From: Alphaproteobacteria bacterium
GTDB lineage: Bacteria; Pseudomonadota; Alphaproteobacteria; Rhizobiales; Aestuariivirgaceae
Direction: 5' to 3'
NCBI GenBank assembly: GCA_028868695.1
Contig: JAGWTZ010000020.1
Location: 1 to 47,303, forward strand
DNA length: 47,303 bases
Shown: in pieces, positions 36,183-44,245 of the stretch
How positions within the stretch are numbered: position 1 is the first letter of the stretch
Layout: every line of letters begins with the position of its first letter
Position numbers and translations under genes: made by a program
Notes under the pieces: model-generated
What the model was told of the DNA's origin: nothing
Seen by the model: only the letters and a program-made list of their open reading frames with translations
Databases searched by the model: none

Positions 36183-36425
36183 CTATTTCACCTCGCAAGC
36201 CGGGCCGGACAGCCTCCGCCGCCGGAAAATCAGCCAGGCCGCACCCGCCATCACCAGGAGGCCGGCAAGGACCAACACTTCCGCCATCAACCCCGGCTCT
36301 CCCGCCAGAATGGCGCTGGCCGCCACGCCGCCGCCACCCAGGAAGGCCAGAGTCAAGGGCGCGGCACAGCACAAGAGGCACAGGGCGGCGATGCCGCTTG
36401 TCCATTTCGCCGCAATCTCGAACAT
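36183..36425 (-). CDS. Small MerF-like membrane metal transporter candidate
   Basis: An 80-residue protein with two helices, about 11-34 and 47-67, then RRRR and a short tail. The first helix holds Cys16, Cys19 and Cys20 followed by Ala-Ala-Pro (CLLCCAAPL), which recalls the vicinal cysteine pair plus proline in the first helix of MerF/MerT mercuric ion transporters. MerF has a second Cys pair near its C-terminus; here there is a single Cys77. GGGAG eight bases upstream supports the start. It is divergent from a MerR-family gene, with a MerR-style promoter between, so import or handling of a thiophilic metal such as mercury is a fair guess. A different metal or a non-transport role remains possible. 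Confidence 0.6.
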   Translation of the reverse strand: MFEIAAKWTSGIAALCLLCCAAPLTLAFLGGGGVAASAILAGEPGLMAEVLVLAGLLVMAGAAWLIFRRRRLSGPACEVK

Positions 36426-36456
36426 GTGATTTCTCCCGTTTTCTTCAATCCGCTAG

Positions 36457-36487
36457 GTCGTAACACTTCAAGCAACTTGAAGAGCAA
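36457..36487 (-). promoter_or_regulatory. MerR-type promoter/operator before the MerF-like gene
   Basis: On the minus strand TTGCTC (36487-36482) and TACGAC (36462-36457) are 19 bases apart, the long spacing used by MerR-family activators. The spacer is filled by a perfect palindrome, CTTCAAG-CAA-CTTGAAG on the plus strand at 36466-36482. It aligns well with the known copA promoter operator of CueR (CTTCCCCTTGCTGGAAG type). Firing would be toward the MerF-like gene; the MerR gene is read outward from the same 72-base gap. Confidence 0.75.
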
Positions 36488-36497
36488 GGGTTCTCTG

Positions 36498-36896
36498 ATG
36501 ATTTCCATCGCCGAAGCGGCGGCCCGCACGGGTCTGGCGGCCAGCGCCATCCGCTATTACGAGCAGCAGCGCTTGCTCTCGGTTCCGCCGTTACGCAAGG
36601 CCGGGCGCAGGCTGTTTGACGCTGCCGCAGTTTCGGAGCTGGCGCTGCTTGCCGATTTGCGGAGGGCGGGCATGACACTGGCCGACATCCGGGCTTTTCA
36701 AACCCTGCGCGCCAAGGCGGGGCCCTGTTCTGAGCTTTCCGCGCTTGCCACACAGCGGGCAAAGCAATTGCGTGCTGAAATCCTCGCGTTGCGCAAGGCC
36801 GAAGAACGTTTGCTAGGCTTCGCCAAAAGCTGTTCCGCCGCCTGCGGCGACGGCCCCTCATCCCAGTGCGGGCAGTTGTTGCAAATGAGCGGCTAG
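36498..36896 (+). CDS. MerR-family metal-responsive regulator
   Basis: A 132-residue regulator starting MISIAEAAARTGLAASAIRYYEQ, the classical MerR winged helix, with a long coiled-coil helix at about 78-110. Cysteines placed for metal binding are Cys77 (the position of the divalent-metal cysteine in ZntR and MerR), Cys112, Cys116 and Cys124. The last two are seven residues apart, as in CueR. Cys77 favours a divalent-metal sensor (Hg, Zn, Cd or Pb) over a Cu(I) sensor, which usually has Ser there. AAGGG lies seven bases before the ATG. It is divergent from the MerF-like gene, its likely target. Confidence 0.85.
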   Translation: MISIAEAAARTGLAASAIRYYEQQRLLSVPPLRKAGRRLFDAAAVSELALLADLRRAGMTLADIRAFQTLRAKAGPCSELSALATQRAKQLRAEILALRKAEERLLGFAKSCSAACGDGPSSQCGQLLQMSG

Positions 36897-36905
36897 GCCC
36901 AGGCC

Positions 36906-37676
36906 TCAGCTTTCCTTGTCGAAACCGTCATGGGCGGCTTCGGCCAGCGGCACCATTTCACTGGCTGGCTGTTCCCCAGCGAGCGCGTAAACCATCTCCG
37001 GTTCCACCCAATAGCAGGTGATGAGCTGGCCGCGGTGTTCGATCTTCATCGGCTCGCTGCCATGCCCGTCATTGCTGGCGATATAGATGGCCAGGCGCTG
37101 CTTGTTGGCATCCTCGTAAAACAGCAGGGCGGCGGGTTTGGCGCCTTCGGCCAGCAGGCGGCCGCCCAGCAGGCTATAGCCCTTGGCCGAAAGGTCCGGC
37201 ACGGTGAACTTCACGCCGATGCGCTTGGAAAGCCAGGCCTGCAGATGGTCCTTCTCTGCTGCGCTCACTTCCACCGGGTGCTTCACTTCAGCACCATAAA
37301 CGGCATAGGCATCCAGCGCGTGCTGCGGCAGGCTCCCGGCCATGGCCTGGCCGCCCGCCAGAATGTGGCCAAACCATCCGGCGCCACCGCCCAACACCAA
37401 GGCCGTGAGACTGGCGGCCAGTGCAAGCCGCGGCCAAGCCGAAGCAACCGGCGGCGCCTGCCTGGCGGCCCGCAACAAGGCGGGCGGAATGGGCTCTTCC
37501 AGCACCGGGTCAAACGCCTTGTGCAGCGCGTCTTTCTGGCGGCGGATATCCGCCACCAGGTTGCGCGCTTCCTCGCTGCGGGCAAGCAAGGCCTCGACAG
37601 CGCGGGCCTCCTCGGAGCCAAGCTGGCCATCGGCATAGGCCTGAAGGGCCCAATTCTCCATCATCTCCATCGCCAT
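36906..37676 (-). CDS. Anti-sigma factor, zinc ligands absent
   Basis: A 256-residue membrane protein starting MAMEMMENWALQAYADGQL. The opening 'L-x-AY-x-DGQL...EEARAVEALL' follows the ZAS-type anti-sigma helix pattern, but where most have H-x3-C-x2-C this one has LLARSEEA with no His or Cys. One helix at about 84-108 (LALAASLTALVLGGG) puts the first 80 residues in the cytoplasm and about 150 residues in the periplasm. The start shares bases with the sigma-factor stop (TGATG), as expected for a sigma/anti-sigma pair. I read it as a zinc-free regulator of the adjacent ECF sigma. Confidence 0.85.
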   Translation of the reverse strand: MAMEMMENWALQAYADGQLGSEEARAVEALLARSEEARNLVADIRRQKDALHKAFDPVLEEPIPPALLRAARQAPPVASAWPRLALAASLTALVLGGGAGWFGHILAGGQAMAGSLPQHALDAYAVYGAEVKHPVEVSAAEKDHLQAWLSKRIGVKFTVPDLSAKGYSLLGGRLLAEGAKPAALLFYEDANKQRLAIYIASNDGHGSEPMKIEHRGQLITCYWVEPEMVYALAGEQPASEMVPLAEAAHDGFDKES

Positions 37677-38194
37677 CACTTCACCACGCGCAGCACGGAA
37701 ACACCGCGCTGCTCCAAAATTCCGCGCAAGGTTTCGCGCGCGCGGGAAAGCCGCGACATCACCGTGCCCAAGGGCACGCCAGTGATTTCCGCCGCCTCCT
37801 TGTAACTCACTTCTTCCAGCGCCACCAAGACCAGCACTTCGCGCTGCTGCAGGGGCAAGAGGTCCAATGCCCCCGCAATGGTGGCAAGGCTCAGATTCTG
37901 CTCCTGCTCCGGTTGCACCGCGCCTTCGAAATCGGCCATTTCGTCCAGGGGCTTCTGCACGCCACCCGCCGAGGCCTTGCGCCACTGGCTGACATGGATG
38001 TTGCGCAGGATCGCATAGAGCCAGGCCCTGAGCGGGCGCGAGGCATCATAGAGGTGATGCTTGTTCAAGGCCCGCTCCACGCAATCCTGCACCAAGTCAT
38101 CGGCCACGGCCGCATCCCCGCACAAGGCTCGGGCAAAACGGCGGAGATGGGGCAACTCCGCCAGCAGGGCTTTTTGAAAAGCGGGTGTGGACAT
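37676..38194 (-). CDS. ECF-type RNA polymerase sigma factor
   Basis: A 172-residue sigma70 of the extracytoplasmic function class. Region 2 (about 15-80) has DLVQDCVERAL and PLRAWLYAILRNI; region 4 (about 110-160) has LLPLQQREVLVLVALEEVSYKEAAEI and the recognition helix LGTVMSRLSRARETL. It is paired with the downstream anti-sigma gene. A candidate own-type promoter lies just upstream. Regulon unknown; it may respond to oxidative or envelope stress since gor lies next door, but that is only position. Confidence 0.92.
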   Translation of the reverse strand: MSTPAFQKALLAELPHLRRFARALCGDAAVADDLVQDCVERALNKHHLYDASRPLRAWLYAILRNIHVSQWRKASAGGVQKPLDEMADFEGAVQPEQEQNLSLATIAGALDLLPLQQREVLVLVALEEVSYKEAAEITGVPLGTVMSRLSRARETLRGILEQRGVSVLRVVK

Positions 38195-38202
38195 GACAGG
38201 GA

Positions 38203-38230
38203 GGATACGCCACCCGGGGCGGATTATTCC
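38203..38230 (-). promoter_or_regulatory. Candidate ECF-type promoter of the sigma gene
   Basis: On the minus strand GGAATAA (38230-38224) and CGTATCC (38209-38203) are 14 bases apart, resembling the GGAAT.../CGT... form of several ECF-dependent promoters. It would let the sigma factor drive its own gene. The -10 lies only about eight bases before the ATG at 38194 and no ribosome binding site is visible, so the transcript may have a very short leader or none. Confidence 0.4.
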
Positions 38231-38248
38231 AGCGGCAGGCTTGTATCG

Positions 38249-39610
38249 TTAACCCTTCCACTTGTCCCGCAGCGTCACCAGCTCTTCCGACGCGGTGGGG
38301 TGGACGGCCAGGGTGGCATCGAACTGGGCCTTGGTGGCGCCACACGTGATGGCGATGCCCAGAAGCTGGGCCATCTCGCCGGCGTCCGGCCCGGCGATGT
38401 GGCAGCCCAGAACCTTGTCTGTCCCGCCATCGACGATCAGCTTCATCAGCATGCGCTCATCCCGGCCAGACAGCGTGTGCTTCATGGGGCGGAAGGAGGT
38501 CTTGTAGATGTCGACCTTCTGGTGGCGCTCGCGGGCCTGGGCCTCGGTGAGGCCCACGGTGCCCAGTTCCGGCTGCGAAAACACCGCGGTTGGCACCAGG
38601 CTGTGATCCACCGCGCGGGGGGCCTTGCCAAACACCGTGTCGGCAAAGGCGTGGCCCTCGCGGATGGCAACAGGCGTGAGGTTCACCCGGTTGGTGACGT
38701 CGCCCACCGCGTAGATGTTTTCTTGCGACGATTTCGAATAGGCATCAACCTGCACTGCGCCGTGGGGCGTGAGGTGCACGCCTGCGGCTTCCAGCCCGAG
38801 GCCATGGGTGTTCGGCACGCGCCCGGTCGCGAACATCACCTGCCCTGCCCCGATGCGCGAACCATCTTCCAAAGTGACCCGCACACCATCGCCTGAGCGC
38901 TCGATCATCGCCACGTCTGACTTGGTGCGGATTTCGATGCCCTTCTTCACCATCTCGGCGGCGAGATGGTTGCGCAAGTCATCATCAAAGCCACGCAAGA
39001 TCTGCTCTCCGCGGTAAACCAGGATTGTCTCAACGCCAAGGCCATTGAAGATGCCGGCAAACTCGACGGCAATGTAACCGCCACCAACGATGACAATGCG
39101 GCGCGGCAGGCTTTCCAGTTCAAAGGCCTCATTCGAGGTGATGGCCAATTCGTGGCCGGGCAAATGACGCGGAACAAAGGGCGTGGCGCCCGTGGCGACG
39201 AGAATGTAGTTCGCGGTGACCTTGCGGCCCGAGGCCAATTCAACGGTGTGCGCATCCAGCAAGGTGGCGCGCTCCAGGATCAACTCGGCGCCGGAGGCCT
39301 CAAGGTTGCGGATATAGGCCTTGTTAAGGCGGTCAATTTCCTTGTTCTTGTTTTCAAGCAGGGTCCACCAATCAAAAGAGACCTTCTGCGTGGTCCAGCC
39401 AAAGCCCACGGCATCCTCAAACTCCTCGGCGAACTTCGAGGCATAGACAAACAGCTTCTTGGGCACGCAGCCGCGGATGACGCAGGTGCCGCCCACGCGG
39501 TATTCCTCGGCCACGGCCACCCTGGCGCCATGCTTGGCGGCAATGCGCCCGGCACGCACGCCACCGGAGCCGGCACCGATCACGAAAAGATCATAGTCAT
39601 ACTGGGTCAT
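38249..39610 (-). CDS. gor: Glutathione-disulfide reductase
   Basis: A 453-residue FAD/NADPH disulfide reductase. The FAD site is VIGAGSGGVRAGRIAA at about 10-25, the redox-active pair is Cys43 and Cys48 in GGTCVIRGCVPKK, the NADPH fold is IVIVGGGYIAVEFAGI, and the C-terminal catalytic HPTASEE includes His437 and Glu442. It keeps glutathione reduced, which serves the GST in this window. It starts four bases after the DUF2059 stop. Confidence 0.94.
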   Translation of the reverse strand: MTQYDYDLFVIGAGSGGVRAGRIAAKHGARVAVAEEYRVGGTCVIRGCVPKKLFVYASKFAEEFEDAVGFGWTTQKVSFDWWTLLENKNKEIDRLNKAYIRNLEASGAELILERATLLDAHTVELASGRKVTANYILVATGATPFVPRHLPGHELAITSNEAFELESLPRRIVIVGGGYIAVEFAGIFNGLGVETILVYRGEQILRGFDDDLRNHLAAEMVKKGIEIRTKSDVAMIERSGDGVRVTLEDGSRIGAGQVMFATGRVPNTHGLGLEAAGVHLTPHGAVQVDAYSKSSQENIYAVGDVTNRVNLTPVAIREGHAFADTVFGKAPRAVDHSLVPTAVFSQPELGTVGLTEAQARERHQKVDIYKTSFRPMKHTLSGRDERMLMKLIVDGGTDKVLGCHIAGPDAGEMAQLLGIAITCGATKAQFDATLAVHPTASEELVTLRDKWKG

Positions 39611-39614
39611 GCGG

Positions 39615-40127
39615 TTACAACTTCTCGACTGTCAGGCGGTATTTGGCGGTGAGGTCTTTCCAGTGCTGGCGGAACTTGCCGCTCATCGCGGCGTAGAACA
39701 CCTTGGCGGACTCGCGCTCAATGTCCGGCGCCTTCTTCACAAGCTTCTGGCCAAGCCCTGAACTATAGAACGCGATGATGTCCTTCAGTTCCTGGGTGGT
39801 GAAGGCATCGGCATAGACCTTGATTTCGGCCGGGCGGATGGCGATTTCATCCTGGGCGACGGCATCTGCCAATTGCCTGATCAAATCTTCCTGGGTGGTC
39901 GCATCCAGCGGCTTGAGCGAAGCCTTGTTTTCCTCAAAGGCGGCCTTGGCGTAGCGCTCGGCGCGGCTCTTGGTGCGCTCGACCACATTGGTCATGTCGA
40001 ATATTTTTTGTGCGAGCAGGATCTTCTCGGTTTGATCGTCCGCCGCACGGGCAGCCGAGGTGGCGGCCAAAAGCGAGGCCACCAGCAAGCTGGCGATCAA
40101 TCCCGTGCGAGCGGCGGCCAAAGCCAT
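39615..40127 (-). CDS. DUF2059 secreted protein
   Basis: A 170-residue protein. A signal peptide of about 28 residues (ASLLVASLLAATSAARA) precedes a mostly helical mature part with MTNVVERTKSRAERYAK and the typical DUF2059 segment FTTQELKDIIAFYSSGLGQKLV. Probably periplasmic; function unknown. I use the ATG at 40127, which has GGAGG six bases upstream, not the ATG at 40139. The order rpiA-DUF2059-gor is familiar from Hyphomicrobiales. Confidence 0.88.
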   Translation of the reverse strand: MALAAARTGLIASLLVASLLAATSAARAADDQTEKILLAQKIFDMTNVVERTKSRAERYAKAAFEENKASLKPLDATTQEDLIRQLADAVAQDEIAIRPAEIKVYADAFTTQELKDIIAFYSSGLGQKLVKKAPDIERESAKVFYAAMSGKFRQHWKDLTAKYRLTVEKL

Positions 40128-40155
40128 CAAATCCTCCATGCCGGAAACCGGCGCA

Positions 40156-40175
40156 TGGCGGCAAGCTTGCCGCCA
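40156..40175. repeat. 20-base perfect palindrome between rpiA and DUF2059
   Basis: TGGCGGCAAGCTTGCCGCCA is its own reverse complement. In the minus-strand transcript it forms a hairpin between the rpiA stop and the DUF2059 ribosome binding site, followed by a small CCGG-AAA-CCGG hairpin (40141-40151). There is no T-run, so partial termination or mRNA protection is more likely than full termination. Confidence 0.55.
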
Positions 40176-40213
40176 CCCGCCCTGTTTTGGCAAGCAGCAC
40201 ACGCAGATTTGAA

Positions 40214-40918
40214 CTATTTGCGCGTGAGCTCTTCCACGCCCTTGTCGGTGCCGAGCATGACGATGCCGCAGATGCCGATGAACAGGCCCACTTCGATGAC
40301 GCCCGGCATGTTGTTGAGAATGCCTTCCAGGCGCTCTGCGTCGGTGATCTTGCCCAAGGCCAGATCGATGATCGCGTTGCCGCTTTCAGTGACGAAGGGC
40401 TTGCCTTCGGCATTGGCCCGCAGGCGCATCTTGGCTTCGGTGTAGCCCAGGTGCTGCAGCGCGCGCTCGATCTTCCAGGCAGTGGGGTTCACGCCGAACT
40501 TGGACACTTCCACCGGCAGGGGGAACTTGCCCAGTGTTTCCACGCGCTTTGAATCATCGCAAATGCAGATGACAAAGCGCGACGACGAGGCGACGATCTT
40601 CTCACGGTGCAAAGCCCCGCCGCCGCCCTTGATCATGCGGAACTGCGGATCAATCTCGTCGGCGCCATCCACCGTGAAATCGAGAAACGGCACATCTTCG
40701 ATGTTCTTGAGGTTGAGGCCGTGCTTCTGCGCCAGCGCATAGCTTGCCGCCGAGGTGGGCACGAAAACCGTGTTGAGCTTTTCGCGCTTCACCTTTTCGG
40801 CCGCCGCCGTGATGAAGAAATTGGCAGTGGAGCCGGTGCCGAGGCCGATCTTCACATCATTCTCGACAACCTTCAGCGCGAATTCGGCCGCGGCCTTTTT
40901 TTGTGTTTCAGCGCTCAT
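40214..40918 (-). CDS. rpiA: Ribose-5-phosphate isomerase A
   Basis: A 234-residue RpiA interconverting ribose 5-phosphate and ribulose 5-phosphate in the pentose phosphate pathway. GLGTGST at 25-31 binds phosphate, DGADEID at 84-90 and KGGGGALHREKIVA at 97-110 form the active site, with the catalytic Glu106. Its start overlaps the gabD stop as ATGA, so it is read after gabD. Confidence 0.95.
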   Translation of the reverse strand: MSAETQKKAAAEFALKVVENDVKIGLGTGSTANFFITAAAEKVKREKLNTVFVPTSAASYALAQKHGLNLKNIEDVPFLDFTVDGADEIDPQFRMIKGGGGALHREKIVASSSRFVICICDDSKRVETLGKFPLPVEVSKFGVNPTAWKIERALQHLGYTEAKMRLRANAEGKPFVTESGNAIIDLALGKITDAERLEGILNNMPGVIEVGLFIGICGIVMLGTDKGVEELTRK

Positions 40919-42390
40919 TGACCCAAGCCACCCATCAACATGTATTTGATCTCCAGATATTCTTCCATGCCATGGCGAGAGCCTTCACGGCCAATGCCAC
41001 TTTCCTTCACGCCGCCGAAGGGAACTTCGGCAGTCGAGATGATGCCTTCATTGATGCCCACCATGCCATAGTCAAGCCCTTCGCCGACGCGCCAGACGCG
41101 GCCAATGTCGCGGGTGTAGAAATAACAGGCGAGGCCGAATTCAGTGGCATTGGCCATGGCGATCGCCTCTTCCTCGGTCTTGAACTTGAAGAGCGGCGCA
41201 ACCGGGCCAAAAGTTTCCTCGCGGGCCACGGCCATGTCCGGCGTCACCCCGGTGATGATGGTGGGCTCAAAGAAGTTGCCGCCCAAGTGCTTGCCGCCAA
41301 AGGCCACCTTGCCGCCCTTGGCCTTGGCATCGGCGATGTGTTCCTCCACCTTCTTGACAGCGGCGGCGTTGATCAGGGGGCCGGTTGTGACACCTTCGCC
41401 CACGCCATTGCCGACCTTCAGCTTGGCCACGGCGGCCGCGAGCTTCTCGGCGAACTTGTCATAAACCCCTTCCTGCACCAGCAGGCGGTTGGCGCAGACG
41501 CAAGTTTGGCCATTGTTGCGGTATTTGGAGGCCATGGCGCCAGCCACGGCGGCATCGAGATCAGCGTCATCAAAAACGATGAAAGGCGCATTGCCGCCAA
41601 GCTCAAGGCCCAGGCGTTTCACGGTGGGGGCGCATTGCGCCATCAGCATGCGGCCAATTTCAGTGGAGCCTGTGAAAGTCAGCGCCTTGACGGTGGGGTT
41701 GGAGGTCATCTCGCCGCCGATTTCGCTAGCCTTGCCAGTGATCACCGAGAAAACACCAGCGGGTATGCCGGCACGTTCGGCCAGTTCGGCCAGTGCTAGG
41801 GCAGAGAGCGGGGTTTCCGCCGCCGGCTTGCACACAAAGGTGCAGCCAGCTGCCAAAGCCGGGCCGGCCTTTCGGGTGATCATGGCGTTGGGGAAATTCC
41901 AGGGCGTGACGGCTGCCACCACGCCAATGGGCTGCTTGATCACCACGGCGCGGGAATTGGGCCACGGCACCGGGATGGTTTCGCCATATACTCGCTTGGC
42001 CTCTTCGGCGAAGAATTCGATGAAGCTGGCGCCATAGGCCACTTCGCCACGGCTTTCGGCGAGGGGCTTGCCCTGCTCGGCCGTCATGATCTGGGCGAGG
42101 TCTTCCTGGTTTTCCATCATCAGGTTGAACCACTTGCGCAGGATGCCGGAACGCTCCTTGGCGGTCTTCTTTGCCCAGGGCTTCAGCGCCTTTTCAGCCG
42201 CAGCAATTGCGGCAGCGGTTTCGGCCTTGCCCAGCTTGGGCACAGAGCCCACCACGCGGCCATCCACAGGGTTGGTCACATCAATGCTGGCGGCCCCGCC
42301 CACCCATTTGCCGTCAATGTAGCATTGGTCCCTGAGGAGGGATTTGTCCTTCAAGAGGTCCTTCAGGGCTTGGGTCTTCAGCACATCCAT
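40915..42390 (-). CDS. gabD: NAD(P)-dependent succinate-semialdehyde dehydrogenase
   Basis: A 491-residue aldehyde dehydrogenase of the GabD type. TPWNFPNAMITRK at about 162-174 is typical of SSADH, Glu263 in LELGGNAP is the general base and Cys297 in GQTCVCANR the nucleophile; the second Cys at 299 is also a GabD trait. It oxidises succinate semialdehyde to succinate, the last step of GABA and putrescine breakdown, which links it to the polyamine operon at the left. I start at 42390; a frame extending to 42693 runs over the divergent gph gene. Confidence 0.93.
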   Translation of the reverse strand: MDVLKTQALKDLLKDKSLLRDQCYIDGKWVGGAASIDVTNPVDGRVVGSVPKLGKAETAAAIAAAEKALKPWAKKTAKERSGILRKWFNLMMENQEDLAQIMTAEQGKPLAESRGEVAYGASFIEFFAEEAKRVYGETIPVPWPNSRAVVIKQPIGVVAAVTPWNFPNAMITRKAGPALAAGCTFVCKPAAETPLSALALAELAERAGIPAGVFSVITGKASEIGGEMTSNPTVKALTFTGSTEIGRMLMAQCAPTVKRLGLELGGNAPFIVFDDADLDAAVAGAMASKYRNNGQTCVCANRLLVQEGVYDKFAEKLAAAVAKLKVGNGVGEGVTTGPLINAAAVKKVEEHIADAKAKGGKVAFGGKHLGGNFFEPTIITGVTPDMAVAREETFGPVAPLFKFKTEEEAIAMANATEFGLACYFYTRDIGRVWRVGEGLDYGMVGINEGIISTAEVPFGGVKESGIGREGSRHGMEEYLEIKYMLMGGLGQ

Positions 42391-42481
42391 TGGCGGCTCC
42401 GTGGGGTTTTGGCTTGGCTTTGGGCGCGGCTTAGCATAGGGGCTGGGGCAGCACAAACACGCCAGCCATGTGAGAAACTCA

Positions 42482-43156
42482 ATGCCAGTTGAAGCCCTGA
42501 TTTTTGACCTTGATGGCACGTTGGTCGATACCGCGCCCGATTTGATGCTGGCCACCAACCACGCCTTGGCGCTGGCCGGGCGCGAAGCCATTTCCCATGC
42601 GCAATTGCGAGCATTTGTGGGGCATGGCGCGCTGGCCTTGATCCGGCGCGGGCTGGAGGCCACTGGCGGCGGCGTGGAAGAGGCAGAGTTCAAACGCCTG
42701 CACCGGGCCTTCCTTTCGCACTATGGCGATAACATCGCGGTGGGCAGCGTGGTGTTCCCCGGCTTGCTGCCGCTGCTGGACAAGGCGCGGGCCAGCGGCA
42801 TGAAGCTGGGCGTGTGCACCAACAAGCTGGAGGGGCTTTCGCACAAGCTTCTCGCCGAGATCGGCCTGGCGGGCTATTTCGAGGCCGTGGTGGGCGGCGA
42901 CACGTTGCCGGTGATGAAGCCGGACCCCGCACCCTATCACGAGGTGGCGCGCAGGCTGGGCGTGGCGGCGGAGAATACCCTGATGTTCGGAGACAGCGAG
43001 ACCGACATCAAGACTGCAAAGGCTGCCGCCGTTCCGGTGATTGCGGTGAGCTTCGGCTACACGCCCGAGCATGTCAGCGCCTATGGGCCAACTCATGTGA
43101 TCGACCACTATGATGAGGCATGGCCGATTGTAGCGGAGATTGCGGGCCTGGCATGA
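42482..43156 (+). CDS. gph: Phosphoglycolate phosphatase (HAD family)
   Basis: A 224-residue HAD hydrolase. The nucleophile motif is DLDGTLVD (Asp9 and Asp11), motif II is VCTNK near 111-115, the lysine lies in MKPDP near 146, and GDSETD at 170-175 supplies the metal aspartates. It recycles 2-phosphoglycolate. The ATG at 42482 is preferred to a GTG four codons upstream. Divergent from gabD and coupled by ATGA to the following gene. Confidence 0.9.
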   Translation: MPVEALIFDLDGTLVDTAPDLMLATNHALALAGREAISHAQLRAFVGHGALALIRRGLEATGGGVEEAEFKRLHRAFLSHYGDNIAVGSVVFPGLLPLLDKARASGMKLGVCTNKLEGLSHKLLAEIGLAGYFEAVVGGDTLPVMKPDPAPYHEVARRLGVAAENTLMFGDSETDIKTAKAAAVPVIAVSFGYTPEHVSAYGPTHVIDHYDEAWPIVAEIAGLA

Positions 43157-44193
43157 AAGCTGCGGCGGCGGTGACATCAGTCGATGGGCTGGTGGAAAAG
43201 GATTTGGTTGATGGCGCCGCGGCAGAGTCCTTGCGCCCGGTGGAAGAAGCCTTTGCTGTCCGGCTCACGCCGGAGGTGTTGCAACAGATCAAGGCGCTAG
43301 AACTCGGCGATCCGGTGTTTGCACAATATGTGCCGCAGCTTCGGGAGCTTGACCATTGGGCTGATGAATTGGATGACCCGATCGGCGATGATGCCCATGA
43401 AAAGGTCAAAGGGCTGGTGCACCGGTATCCTGACCGGGTGTTGCTGAAGCCGACGCTGACTTGCGCGGTGTATTGCCGCTTCTGCTTCCGGCGCGAAAAG
43501 GTGGGCGGCGGCGCGCCGGGCCTGACCGAGGCGGAGATGGGAGCGGCACTGGACTACATTGCCGCTCATTCCGAAATCCGCGAAGTGATCCTGACTGGCG
43601 GCGACCCGCTGGTGCTCTCGCCACGGCGGCTGGAAGCGATCGTGGCAAGGCTGGCGGCCATTGCGCATGTGAAGCTGCTGCGCTTCCACACCCGGGTGCC
43701 GCTGGTGGAGCCGCAGCGCATCTCGCCTGCGCTGCTCAAGGTTCTGCGCCTGCATCCGGCAACGCGGGTTGTCATCCATGTCAACCACGAAGCGGAAATT
43801 TCGCCGGCCGTGGCTGAGGCCTTGGCTGCGATGGTGGACAGTGGCGTGCCCGTGCTCTCGCAAAGCGTGTTGCTGAAAGGCGTGAATGATGATGCCGCGA
43901 CGCTGGCGGCGCTGTTTCAGCGCCTCGCGGCCTTGCGCGTCAGCCCCTATTACTTGCACCATTTGGACAAGGCACGGGGCACGGCGCATTTCCGCATTTC
44001 CCTGAAAAAGGGGCGCGAATTGATGGCGGCGCTGCGCGGACGCATTTCAGGCTTTGCGCTGCCTGCCTATGTGATCGACATTCCCGGTGGCTTCGGCAAG
44101 GTGCCGGTGAATGCCGATCATGTTCTTGAGATCAGCCCCGGCCGATACGAAATCGCCGACCCATGGGGCCGGCGACACCGGTATTCAGAATAG
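43153..44193 (+). CDS. Lysine 2,3-aminomutase family radical SAM protein (EpmB-like)
   Basis: A 346-residue radical SAM, PLP-dependent protein. The Fe-S cluster motif is C104-x3-C108-x2-C111 (CAVYCRFCFRRE), TGGDPL follows, the PLP lysine is probably Lys316 in PGGFGK with Asp309 before it, and YYLHHLDKARGTAHFR matches the EpmB form of the substrate loop. EpmB makes (R)-beta-lysine for elongation factor P modification; no efp or epmA is in this window. The alternative is a free lysine 2,3-aminomutase, but the short length favours EpmB. Translation coupled to gph by ATGA. Confidence 0.85.
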   Translation: MKAAAAVTSVDGLVEKDLVDGAAAESLRPVEEAFAVRLTPEVLQQIKALELGDPVFAQYVPQLRELDHWADELDDPIGDDAHEKVKGLVHRYPDRVLLKPTLTCAVYCRFCFRREKVGGGAPGLTEAEMGAALDYIAAHSEIREVILTGGDPLVLSPRRLEAIVARLAAIAHVKLLRFHTRVPLVEPQRISPALLKVLRLHPATRVVIHVNHEAEISPAVAEALAAMVDSGVPVLSQSVLLKGVNDDAATLAALFQRLAALRVSPYYLHHLDKARGTAHFRISLKKGRELMAALRGRISGFALPAYVIDIPGGFGKVPVNADHVLEISPGRYEIADPWGRRHRYSE

Positions 44194-44245
44194 AAAGCTG
44201 CCGAAAAATGGAAAAGGAGACTGAGTTGGCTCGTCCGCAAACGGA

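Noticed and set aside
36139-36405. N-terminal extension of ileS
   Set aside because: Would run through the MerF-like gene in another frame; the IleS family starts at MNAEAPKK.
37421-38896. 491-codon plus-strand frame
   Set aside because: Antisense to the anti-sigma, sigma and gor genes; composition is that of a GC-rich shadow.
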